Positions 1-7,327 of a DNA stretch of 33,517 nucleotides are shown here, in pieces. Where the stretch lies: positions 1 to 33,517 of the forward strand of contig DATBTN010000022.1 in the NCBI GenBank assembly GCA_036559195.1. Direction: 5' to 3'. Source of the DNA: Candidatus Baltobacteraceae bacterium (GTDB lineage: Bacteria > Vulcanimicrobiota > Vulcanimicrobiia > Vulcanimicrobiales > Vulcanimicrobiaceae). The notes under the pieces were generated by a model. That model ran no database searches. It was given only the letters and a program-made list of their open reading frames with translations, and was not told the origin of the DNA. Every line of letters starts with the position of its first letter. Position 1 is the first letter of the stretch. The position numbers and the translations under genes are program-made.

Positions 1-797
1 CCGTTTGGGGTTGGGGTTAGGGTGGTTTTGGCTAGGAGGGCTTCTAGTTCGGGGGCTGGGACGGGGCGGCTGAAGTAGAAGCCTTGGGCGTATTCGCAGC
101 CGCAGTCGCGCAGGAAGTCGCCTTGGGGCTGCGTTTCTACGCCTTCAGCGATCACTTTGAGGCCCAGCGCGTGCGACATCGCGATGATCGCGGTGACGAT
201 CGCGAGATCGTTGGCATCTTCGGGAATATCGCGCACGAACGACTTGTCGATTTTGAGTACGTCGATCGGAAAGCGTTTGAGGTAACTCAGCGACGAGTAG
301 CCGGTTCCGAAATCGTCGAGCGAGATGCCGATTCCGAGCGACTTGAGTTGCCGCATGACGCCGATCGATTCTTCGGCGTTGTGCATCGCGACGGTCTCGG
401 TGATCTCGAAATCTAAGTCGGTAGGATCTAGGCCGGCGTTGCGCAGCGCTTCTTCGATCTGCTTTACGAGATTGAAGTGCAAGAATTGCCGTCCCGAAAG
501 ATTCACGGCCAGGCGCAGGCGCCGGTTAAAGAGTTTTTGCCACGTTCGTACTTGTTCGGAGGCCGTGCGCAGCACCCAATCGCCCAATTGCACGATGAAG
601 CCCGAGGTCTCGGCCTGCGCGATGAACGTTTCGGGCGTCACGTACGTCTGATCGCGTTGCGGCCAGCGGCAGAGCGCTTCGACGCCCACAATCTCACCGG
701 TCGTAAGCAAGACAACCGGCTGATAGAAGAGCTGAAACTCGCCGTAGTTCAGCGCGTTGGCTAAACGCTGGTGCATCGGCAGCAAACGATAACTCAC
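1..797 (-). CDS. Stand-alone EAL-domain c-di-GMP phosphodiesterase (C-terminus cut by window edge)
   Basis: The frame reads from a GTG at 797 to the window edge without a stop, giving about 265 residues. It is an EAL domain that hydrolyses cyclic di-GMP to pGpG. The catalytic set looks complete: EAL in GVEALCRW, the Asn of NLSGRQF, EITET, DDFGTGYSS, the Lys of LKIDKSFV, AEGVET and QGFYFSRP. There is no GGDEF, sensor or membrane segment ahead of it; only a short helix precedes the domain. The GTG overlaps the TGA of the upstream aldolase gene (GTGA) and has an AGGAG about 6 nt upstream, so the two are translationally coupled. The last visible residues are a Thr/Pro-rich tail, so little is likely missing. 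An active phosphodiesterase is the confident reading; its signal input is unknown. Confidence 0.9.
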   Translation of the reverse strand, partial: MSYRLLPMHQRLANALNYGEFQLFYQPVVLLTTGEIVGVEALCRWPQRDQTYVTPETFIAQAETSGFIVQLGDWVLRTASEQVRTWQKLFNRRLRLAVNLSGRQFLHFNLVKQIEEALRNAGLDPTDLDFEITETVAMHNAEESIGVMRQLKSLGIGISLDDFGTGYSSLSYLKRFPIDVLKIDKSFVRDIPEDANDLAIVTAIIAMSHALGLKVIAEGVETQPQGDFLRDCGCEYAQGFYFSRPVPAPELEALLAKTTLTPTPN

Positions 798-1393
798 CGT
801 GGGCTCCTACTTGCGGTTTCGCCGAGGGCAAGCCTGCAGAAATAGGCGATGCGCGCGGCCTCTTCGGCCAGGTCGCTGCGCATAAAGGCGTCTTCGAGAC
901 ACGCTCCGACCGTCGAAAGTCCGTGGCGGGCCATGATGACCGAGTCGATACCGCGCGCGAATTCTACGGCGGTGATTTCGGCGAGTTCCTGCGATCCCGG
1001 CGCCCGGTAGGGGGTGCAGGCCACCTCGCCCAGCGTCTCGCTCGCTCCCACCGTATCGCGGGGGAGCGTCGTCTCGAGCTTCGACCAAACCACGCAAAAC
1101 GTCGGGTGCGAATGCACGACCGCGGCGACGTCGGCGCGCGCGCCGTAGGCGGCCAGGTGCAGCGGCAGCTCGCTCGTTGGATGCCGGCCCCGATCGCGCA
1201 CGACGCCGGTTCGATCGGTGCGAACGATATGCTCGCAGAGCAGGCTGCCGAGCGACGTGCCGGCCGGTGTTACGAGGATGTCGCCGTCATCCAAGCGCAC
1301 GCTGATGTTACCGCTCGTTCCGGTTACGAGCCGCCGGTCCCAGAGTGCGCGACCGTACCGAACGATCTCGTCGCGTGCGGCCGAATCGTCCAA
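794..1393 (-). CDS. Class II aldolase/adducin family protein (fuculose-phosphate aldolase type)
   Basis: This 199-residue protein has the full layout of zinc-dependent class II sugar-phosphate aldolases: TSGNIS near residue 26 for phosphate binding, the PTSELPLH acid/base Glu region, the zinc ligands HSHP, and a third His in ARHGLS. Members cleave fuculose-1-P, ribulose-5-P or related phosphates; the substrate cannot be told here. The start is TTG, directly after the in-frame TAA of the upstream ALDH-like gene, with a GGCAGG a few bases before it. The gene sits between the ALDH-like gene and the EAL gene, touching both, so all three are probably one transcript. An aldehyde produced by the aldolase could be passed to a dehydrogenase, but the adjacent ALDH homologue lacks catalytic residues. 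Confidence 0.88.
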   Translation of the reverse strand: MDDSAARDEIVRYGRALWDRRLVTGTSGNISVRLDDGDILVTPAGTSLGSLLCEHIVRTDRTGVVRDRGRHPTSELPLHLAAYGARADVAAVVHSHPTFCVVWSKLETTLPRDTVGASETLGEVACTPYRAPGSQELAEITAVEFARGIDSVIMARHGLSTVGACLEDAFMRSDLAEEAARIAYFCRLALGETASRSPR

Positions 1394-2269
1394 TTACATA
1401 CCTGCCGGATGCCAGATCGTTTTGATCTCCGTATAGGCTGCGATCTCGTCCAAACTCTGCGCGTCGGGTGCGAACCAATCGTCGCGCCCGCGCACCACGT
1501 GCGTGCGTTTGACGTTATCCGCCGCGTGCGTTTGCAGCATTTTCGTACATGCCGGGTCGCCGTCTACGAATCCGAGTGCGTTGACGTCCATGTGTTTGGC
1601 GAGGACCGGACCCAGTTCGCTGCGATGTCCGGTGAGAATGTTGACGACGCCGGCCGGAACGTCGCACGTCGCGAGCGTTTCGGCGAAGACGATCGCGGTG
1701 CGCGGGTCGCGCTGCGATGCAACGAGCACGACCGAATTACCCGCCACTAAGGCGGGAAGCAGCATCGTGACCAGGCCGAGCAGCGCGGGTTCGTCGGGCG
1801 CGAGAATCGCGACGACGCCGGTCGGCTCGGGGGTGGAGAAGTTGAAGTGCGGCCCGGCTACCGGGTTGCGCGTGGAGAGCAGGGCGCCGTATTTATCGGT
1901 CCAGCCCGCGTACCAGATCGTGCGATCGATCGCGGCGGCTACTTCGGCTTGCGCATCGGCGGCGGCCCCGCTGCCTTCGCGCACGCGCTCGACGAGTTCG
2001 TCGCGGCGCGCCTCCATCATCTCGGCGAGGCGATACAGAATAAGCCCCCGCGTGCTCGGGGCGGTCGCCCACCATTTCGGCTGCGCTCCGCGCGCCGCAA
2101 CGACCGCGTCGCGAACGTCCTTGCGCGAGGCTCGTGCGATGTTCGCGCCAAACGCTTTGCCATCCCAAACCGGTTCGCTGCGCGCGGATTCCGAGCGAAC
2201 GAATGCGCCGTTAATGTAGAGCTTGTACATCTTGCGGACCGCGAGGCGATCCCGGTCTTCCTTCGACAC
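1394..2269 (-). CDS. Short aldehyde dehydrogenase-like protein lacking catalytic residues
   Basis: The 291 residues cover the N-terminal, nucleotide-binding half of an aldehyde dehydrogenase and then jump to a short C-terminal tail (EIKTIWHPAGM). Landmarks such as YKLYINGAF, WYAGWTDK, GVVAILAPDEP and GNSVVLVASQ are seen. The usual WNFP Asn is replaced (APDEP), the KPAE Lys is absent (VASQ), and there is no LELGGK Glu or GQxC Cys. It should therefore be a pseudoenzyme. From memory, comparable short ALDH homologues sit beside deoC and a full ALDH in some actinobacteria, and ALDH16 enzymes carry a dead second ALDH domain. A complete ALDH and deoC occur here 8 kb away. GTG at 2269 fits the family N-terminus; ATG at 2230 is the alternative. 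Confidence 0.8.
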   Translation of the reverse strand: MSKEDRDRLAVRKMYKLYINGAFVRSESARSEPVWDGKAFGANIARASRKDVRDAVVAARGAQPKWWATAPSTRGLILYRLAEMMEARRDELVERVREGSGAAADAQAEVAAAIDRTIWYAGWTDKYGALLSTRNPVAGPHFNFSTPEPTGVVAILAPDEPALLGLVTMLLPALVAGNSVVLVASQRDPRTAIVFAETLATCDVPAGVVNILTGHRSELGPVLAKHMDVNALGFVDGDPACTKMLQTHAADNVKRTHVVRGRDDWFAPDAQSLDEIAAYTEIKTIWHPAGM

Positions 2270-2325
2270 GCTACATGGCCTACGACGCGAAGGCGCCGGC
2301 GACCTCGCTCCGCAACCATAGGCGA

Positions 2326-3909
2326 ATGAATCCGCGCTGCGTCATTGCCGAATCGTTCGCGGCCGAAGGCCAAGACGTACTGCGCGCACGCGGGATCGAC
2401 GTGCATTCGTGCGTCGGCGTTTCGCGGGACGAACTCGTCGCCGCGCTGGCGCACGCTCAAGCTCTCATCGTGCGTTCGGAGACGCGGGTGGACCGCGCGC
2501 TGTTGTCGGCGGGGCCCGGCCTGCGCGTGGTGGCGCGCGCGGGCGTCGGCGTCGACGCGATCGACGTGGATGCGGCGACCGAGGCGGGCATCGTCGTCGT
2601 CAACACCCCGTCGGCCAACACGATCGCCGCAACCGAACTAACCTTCGCGATGATGCTGGCGGCCGTGCGCCACATCCCCGACGCGACGGCGACGCTGCGC
2701 GCCGGCCGTTGGGAACGCGCGCAATTCGTGGGCAACGAACTGTGCGGTAAGACGCTCGGCATCGTCGGTCTGGGGCGCATCGGCGCGGGCGTGGCCGTAC
2801 GCGCGCGCGCGTTCGGAATGACGGTTCTCGCGTGCGATCCGTATATCGGTTCGGCGCGCGCGCAAGCGCACGACGCCGAGCTCGTCGATCTCGACGCGCT
2901 TTTCGCTCGCGCCGATATCGTAACGCTGCACGTTCCGTTGACCGAGCAGACCAAAGCGCTCGTGAATGCCGCACGGCTCGCGCGGATGCGTCCCCACGCG
3001 ATTCTCGTTAACTGCGCGCGCGGCGGCGTCGTCGACGAACGGGCGCTGCTCGCCGCGCTCGACGCCGGCACGATCGCGGGGGCGGCGCTCGACGTTGTCG
3101 CACACGAACCGCCCGCGGCCGATTCGCCGGGTTCGCGCTTGCACCGTCATCCGCGCGTCATCGCGACGCCGCACTTGGGCGGTTCGACGCACGAAGCGTT
3201 GCGGCGCATCGCCGTGGAACTCGCAACCGACGTGGCCGACGTGCTGACCGGTCGGCCCCCGCAGGGCGCCGTCAACGCTCCCGCGCCGAGCGGCGCCGAC
3301 GCGCAACAGGTGCGTCGCTACGTCGATATCGCCTATCGTCTGGGAGTCGTACTCCCGCAACTCGTCGACGGATCGCTGCAGCGTCCGGTCACGCTCGTCG
3401 CTTGCGGCGATCTCGCGCAGAGCGACCCGGCACCGCTGCGCGCCGCGCTGCTCTCGGGGCTCTTGCAAACGACGACCGAGCGGCGCGTTTCCATCGTCAA
3501 CGCCGAATCCATCGCCGCCGAGATCGGACTCGTGCTCGACGTCGTCGCCGACGAGGCGCGCGAGCCCTATGCGGCGTCGCTCGCCGTCGCATCGGGTCCG
3601 CATCGTCTGATCGGCACCGCCCTTCACAACGGCCCGCGCATCGTCGAGATCGACGGGTACGACGTGGATGCGATCCTGGAGGGCGTGCTCATCGTGACTC
3701 GCCATCGCGACGTGCCCGGTGTCGTTGGGCGCGTCGGCATGATCCTCGGCGACGCGAACGTCAATATCTCGACGATGCAAGTGGGCCGCAGCGCGCGCGG
3801 CGGCGATGCGCTCATGACGCTCGGAGTCGACCGGCCGTTAGATCGCGAGACGCTCGATGCGATCGGCGCGATCGCCGGAATGCGCCGCGTCGTAAGCATC
3901 GTGGTGTAG
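2326..3909 (+). CDS. serA: D-3-phosphoglycerate dehydrogenase
   Basis: SerA oxidises 3-phosphoglycerate to 3-phosphohydroxypyruvate with NAD, the first step of serine synthesis. The 527-residue protein is the long form: substrate and NAD domains (GLGRIG near residue 148; NCARGGVVDE with the catalytic Arg near 232; Glu in AHEPP near 260; catalytic His in PHLGGS near 283), an intervening ASB domain, and a C-terminal ACT domain (from about 455, VPGVVGRVG) that usually binds serine for feedback inhibition. I chose ATG 2326 because MNPRCVIAESF starts the fold; the ATG at 2275 would add 17 unstructured residues and lacks a Shine-Dalgarno sequence. It is divergent to the ALDH-like gene and 2 nt ahead of a histidine phosphatase. 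Confidence 0.95.
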   Translation: MNPRCVIAESFAAEGQDVLRARGIDVHSCVGVSRDELVAALAHAQALIVRSETRVDRALLSAGPGLRVVARAGVGVDAIDVDAATEAGIVVVNTPSANTIAATELTFAMMLAAVRHIPDATATLRAGRWERAQFVGNELCGKTLGIVGLGRIGAGVAVRARAFGMTVLACDPYIGSARAQAHDAELVDLDALFARADIVTLHVPLTEQTKALVNAARLARMRPHAILVNCARGGVVDERALLAALDAGTIAGAALDVVAHEPPAADSPGSRLHRHPRVIATPHLGGSTHEALRRIAVELATDVADVLTGRPPQGAVNAPAPSGADAQQVRRYVDIAYRLGVVLPQLVDGSLQRPVTLVACGDLAQSDPAPLRAALLSGLLQTTTERRVSIVNAESIAAEIGLVLDVVADEAREPYAASLAVASGPHRLIGTALHNGPRIVEIDGYDVDAILEGVLIVTRHRDVPGVVGRVGMILGDANVNISTMQVGRSARGGDALMTLGVDRPLDRETLDAIGAIAGMRRVVSIVV

Positions 3910-3911
3910 CG

Positions 3912-4541
3912 GTGGCAATCGTTCGCGTCGCTCGCCATGGGGAATCGACCTGGAACCGCTTGGGCCGCTACCAGGGCCGGCGCGATGCCGATCTTTCGCC
4001 GCTGGGTCGCGTCCAGTCGCAGTCGCTCGCGGCCGCGCTCCACGACGCGGGAATCGAGCGAATCGTCACGAGCCCGCTGCAGCGCGCGGTCCTCACGGCG
4101 CGCCCGTTGGCGGAGTTGCTCGGCGTGACCCCCGAGCTCGATGCGGCCGCGATCGAGATCGCGCATGGCACCTGGGAGGGCCGTTATCGCGAGGAAATCG
4201 CCGAAAACGACCCCGAGCGCTACCACCTCTGGCGCGAGCGCCCCGAGCTCGTCGCCTTCGAATTCGGGGAGACCGTGCTCGAGGTGTTGGAGCGCTGGCG
4301 GCGATTCGCGGCGCGCTTCGATGCGGGCCGCGACGCGCTGATCGTTACCCACGATGTCGTCGTGCGGCTGGCCATCCTCGACTCCACCGGGCGCGGCGCC
4401 GCGCAGCTCTGGCAGCCGCGCGTCGTCAACGCGGGCTACGCCGAGTTTCGCGTCGAGGGCGAGCGCTGGGAACTGTTGCGCGAGTGCGTGGACGGCCACC
4501 TGGCCGGCTGCACGGCCGATCTGCCCGGGCAAGCGCTGTGA
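3912..4541 (+). CDS. Histidine phosphatase family protein (candidate phosphoserine phosphatase)
   Basis: This 209-residue protein belongs to the phosphoglycerate-mutase-like histidine phosphatases. RHGESTWN at residues 8-15 holds the phospho-accepting His9; HGTWEG and VTHDVVVR supply the conserved Glu and second His. It starts with GTG two bases after the serA stop, so it is probably co-translated. Metal-independent phosphoserine phosphatases of this superfamily are known in organisms without SerB. Being coupled to serA, this protein is a reasonable candidate for that step. The alternatives are a cofactor-dependent mutase or a broad-specificity phosphatase. The family call is secure; the substrate is inference from position only. 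Confidence 0.85.
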   Translation: MAIVRVARHGESTWNRLGRYQGRRDADLSPLGRVQSQSLAAALHDAGIERIVTSPLQRAVLTARPLAELLGVTPELDAAAIEIAHGTWEGRYREEIAENDPERYHLWRERPELVAFEFGETVLEVLERWRRFAARFDAGRDALIVTHDVVVRLAILDSTGRGAAQLWQPRVVNAGYAEFRVEGERWELLRECVDGHLAGCTADLPGQAL

Positions 4542-4583
4542 AGTGGGTATACCTCTAGCCAATCTACTCGTTTAACCGGAGGC

Positions 4584-5147
4584 ATGGTGGCTAAAGCAAC
4601 CCCGTTTTTATCCGACGTGAAGTCGCTGCGCGCGCGCGCACGCAAAGATATGATGAAAGGCGCCGTCACGAGCGACTACAAGGGCGACGTGAAGAAGGCG
4701 GTCGATATTCTCAATTCGGCGCTGGCTACGGAGATCGTCTGCGTGCTGCGCTACAAGCGTCACTACTACATGGCGCAGGGCATTCACAAAGAAGCGGTGG
4801 CGGCCGAATTTCTCCAGCACGCAAACGAAGAGCAGGCGCACGCCGACCTCATCGCCGAGCGGATCACGCAACTCGGCGGGGCGCCCGACCTCAACCCGCA
4901 GGGACTTGCGACGCGCAGTCATTCGCAATATATCGAAGGCGATAATCTGATCGACATGATCAAAGAGAATCTGGTCGCCGAACGCATCGCCATCGAATCG
5001 TATCGCGAGATTATCCGGTATTTCGGTGACAACGATACGACCACGCGCCGTATGATGGAGGGCATTCTCGCGATGGAAGAAGAGCACGCGAGCGATATGA
5101 CCGATCTGCTCGAGGCGCACGGCACGGAGGCCGGGAGCAAGCATTAG
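4584..5147 (+). CDS. Ferritin-like/bacterioferritin-like diiron protein
   Basis: The 187-residue four-helix protein has a complete ferritin diiron set: Glu50 (ATEIVC), Glu83 and His86 (EEQAH), Glu133 (VAERI), Glu165 and His168 (EEEHAS). The 33-residue spacing of the first two ligands matches bacterioferritin. The Met that follows the second Glu in bacterioferritin and binds haem is Gln84 here, so a haem-free ferritin is likely. It would oxidise and store iron or protect DNA from peroxide. A GGAGG lies only 1 nt before ATG 4584 and 4 nt before the in-frame GTG 4587; the GTG may be the true start. The 3' end overlaps the next gene by a few bases. No iron-regulator site is evident in the 42-base gap upstream. 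Confidence 0.88.
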   Translation: MVAKATPFLSDVKSLRARARKDMMKGAVTSDYKGDVKKAVDILNSALATEIVCVLRYKRHYYMAQGIHKEAVAAEFLQHANEEQAHADLIAERITQLGGAPDLNPQGLATRSHSQYIEGDNLIDMIKENLVAERIAIESYREIIRYFGDNDTTTRRMMEGILAMEEEHASDMTDLLEAHGTEAGSKH

Positions 5148-5730
5148 ACTCACCTTCGTTCGGCACGGGGCGACCGACTGGAACCGCGACGGGCGCTTTC
5201 AAGGCCAAAGCGACGTTCCGCTCAGTCACGAGGGCCGCGCGCAAGCGCTGGCCCTCGCGGATGCGCTGCGCGGCGAGCGATTCGACTACGCGGTCGCAAG
5301 CGACTTGAGTCGCGCCTACGAAACGGCGCTGGCAATCGCGCGTCCGCACGGCGTGGACGTGGCGCGCGACCCTCGGTGGCGCGAGTTTGCTTTCGGCCGG
5401 TGGGAAGGCTTGACGTGGAGCGAGATCGTCGAGCGGTATCCGGCGTTGGCGGCCGGCGACGCTACGGCACCGCGTTCCTACGCGCCCGACGGCGGCGAAT
5501 CGTTCGAAGCGGTGACGCAGCGCGTGCGCGACGCACTCGATACGCTGCGCGGAGGCGAACACGAACACGCGCTCGTCGTCGCCCACGCGGGTCCGTTACA
5601 CGCGGCGCTGCACGTGCTCTTCGGTGCCGGCGCCATCGACGTTCGCTTCGTGCCGGCGAGCATCACGCGCGTGATGGTGGATCGAACCGGCGCTGCGCTG
5701 CTCACCCTTAACGATTCCTCGCATCTCTAG
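5143..5730 (+). CDS. Histidine phosphatase family protein with an ATT start codon
   Basis: This is a second phosphoglycerate-mutase-like phosphatase, about 195 residues, with RLTFVRHGATDWN at its very N-terminus (catalytic His8), FGRWEG and VVAHAGP with the second His. Homologues include alpha-ribazole phosphatases, but no cobalamin gene is nearby, so the substrate is unknown. There is no in-frame ATG, GTG or TTG before the catalytic motif: the frame opens after a TGA at 5098, and the first such codon is TTG 5305, which would remove the active site. ATT 5143 falls exactly where family members have their initiator Met, overlaps the ferritin stop (ATTAG) and has GGGAG 5 nt upstream. It is therefore the likely start, translationally coupled to the ferritin gene. 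Confidence 0.85.
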   Translation: MRLTFVRHGATDWNRDGRFQGQSDVPLSHEGRAQALALADALRGERFDYAVASDLSRAYETALAIARPHGVDVARDPRWREFAFGRWEGLTWSEIVERYPALAAGDATAPRSYAPDGGESFEAVTQRVRDALDTLRGGEHEHALVVAHAGPLHAALHVLFGAGAIDVRFVPASITRVMVDRTGAALLTLNDSSHL

Positions 5731-5739
5731 AGCGCGGCG

Positions 5740-7197
5740 CTACTGCCCCTGCGCGAGCGAGAAACCGCGCTCGCCGTCGAAGGTGTAGAGTCCCTCGGTC
5801 TTCACGACGTCGAACCCGGCCTTCGCCATCGCGTCGAGCAATCGCACCACGTGTGCCGGCGTAAACGGGGCGCCGTCGGCCTCGAAACGGCAACTCCAGT
5901 GATCGCTCCAGAACGTGTCGGGATTGCCGTCGGGCCAAACCTTCGTGCCGCGATTACTTATCACGGTGAGTTTCGTGCCGGCGACGCCGAGGCGTTGCAG
6001 TGTAGCGGCGATTTCGTCGGGTACGCCGTCCGGCTGATCGATAAAGATATCGACGCCCACGTGCGCTTTCTTGGGAACCGCTCCCGCGGCGCGAATCGCC
6101 AGATCGAGATTGGCGTCCTTCGCGTACACCGCTGCCTTGAGCTGTTGCGGTTTTTGGCCGAGTCGTTCGATGACGGCATCGGCAAACTCGCGCGTGCCGA
6201 CTTTTTGCTTGCTCGTGCCCTCTTTGTAAATGTCGTAGGTGTGGACGCCGTCTTCGATGGTGCGCAGCCATGCGTTGTGCGCGCGCTCCGCAATCTCACC
6301 CTGACCGATGTGGGAGAGCATTAGGAACGCGCCGTGCAGCAAGCCCGACGGATTGGCCATGTTCTGGCCCGCGCGCCGCGGCGCCGAGCCGTGAATCGCC
6401 TCGAACATCGAACAGTGATCGCCGATGTTGGCCGATCCGGCGAGGCCGACCGAGCCGGTGATCTGCGCCGCCACGTCGGAGAGAACGTCGCCGTAAAGAT
6501 TCGGCATCACGAGCACGTCGAAGGCCTCGGGCGTATCGGCCATCTTGGCCGCGCCGATGTCGACGATCCAGTGCTCGTTTTCGATCTCGGGATACTCTTT
6601 GGCAATTTCGTCGAAGACCTTGTGGAACAACCCGTCGGTGATCTTCATGATGTTGTCTTTGGTAAAGCACGTCACTTTTTTGCGCTTGTTCGCTTTCGCG
6701 TACTCGAAGGCGTAACGAACGATGCGTTCGCTGCCCGGACGCGAGATGAGTTTCAAGCACTGGGTGACGGCGTTGGTTTGGCGGTGCTCGATACCGCCGT
6801 AGACGTCTTCCTCGTTCTCGCGAACGATCACCAGATCCATCTTGGGGTGTTTGGTCGCAACGTACGGTGCGAGCGAGGCGCAGGGCCGAACGTTCGCATA
6901 CATGCCGAGCGTCTTGCGCACGGTAACGTTGAGCGATTTGAACCCGCCGCCTTGCGGCGTCGTAATTGGTGCCTTGAGAAAGACCCTGGTGCGGCGCAGA
7001 GAGTCCCAGGAGCTGGGCTCGATGCCGTTGCTCAATCCACGATTGTAAACGCCTTCGCCGATTTCGATGGTCTCGATATCGAGCTGCGCGCCCGCCGCAT
7101 TTACGATACGCAGCGTGGCATCCATGATTTCGGGCCCGATGCCGTCGCCGTGGGCAACGGTAATCGGCACTTTTTTGGCCGTAAGGGTCGTGGTCAC
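5740..7197 (-). CDS. icd: Isocitrate dehydrogenase, Thermus-like form with C-terminal extension
   Basis: It converts isocitrate to 2-oxoglutarate and CO2 in the citric acid cycle. The 485 residues show AHGDGIGPE near the start, NVTVRKTLGMYANVRP for isocitrate binding, the metal-binding region MPNLYGDVLSD, and HGSAPRRAGQNMANP. The pair RR replaces the Lys-Tyr seen in NADP enzymes and not the Asp-Ile of NAD enzymes, so NADP use is likely but unproven. About 140 C-terminal residues (VGVDIF, ISNRGTKVWP, CRFEADG, FSLAQGQ) match the extension known from Thermus-type enzymes. GTG 7197 is preceded by AAGGAGAG at good spacing. The gene is convergent to the phosphatase at 5143-5730, with 9 bases between stops. 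Confidence 0.95.
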   Translation of the reverse strand: MTTTLTAKKVPITVAHGDGIGPEIMDATLRIVNAAGAQLDIETIEIGEGVYNRGLSNGIEPSSWDSLRRTRVFLKAPITTPQGGGFKSLNVTVRKTLGMYANVRPCASLAPYVATKHPKMDLVIVRENEEDVYGGIEHRQTNAVTQCLKLISRPGSERIVRYAFEYAKANKRKKVTCFTKDNIMKITDGLFHKVFDEIAKEYPEIENEHWIVDIGAAKMADTPEAFDVLVMPNLYGDVLSDVAAQITGSVGLAGSANIGDHCSMFEAIHGSAPRRAGQNMANPSGLLHGAFLMLSHIGQGEIAERAHNAWLRTIEDGVHTYDIYKEGTSKQKVGTREFADAVIERLGQKPQQLKAAVYAKDANLDLAIRAAGAVPKKAHVGVDIFIDQPDGVPDEIAATLQRLGVAGTKLTVISNRGTKVWPDGNPDTFWSDHWSCRFEADGAPFTPAHVVRLLDAMAKAGFDVVKTEGLYTFDGERGFSLAQGQ

Positions 7198-7327
7198 CGT
7201 GATCTCTCCTTCGAGCGTCTTTAGCAGGGAGCCGACCGAAGCAATTCAGCCGCCCCCCACGCCGAGCCTCTCCAGACAACGTGGTTCGACGACTTCACCA
7301 TGACAAGCGCCCACCATGAGAGGTGCC
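7198..7327. other. Intergenic gap between the solute-binding lipoprotein gene and icd
   Basis: These 130 bases separate two minus-strand genes and hold the icd ribosome-binding site (AAGGAGAG near 7205-7212). A TTGTCA-like box on the minus strand near 7293 could be part of an icd promoter, but I see no matching -10 box. No terminator hairpin followed by a T-run is visible. Confidence 0.4.

Noticed and set aside
2638-3780. A 380-codon open frame antisense to serA
   Set aside because: Composition is typical of a GC-bias shadow frame, and the sense frame is an intact SerA.
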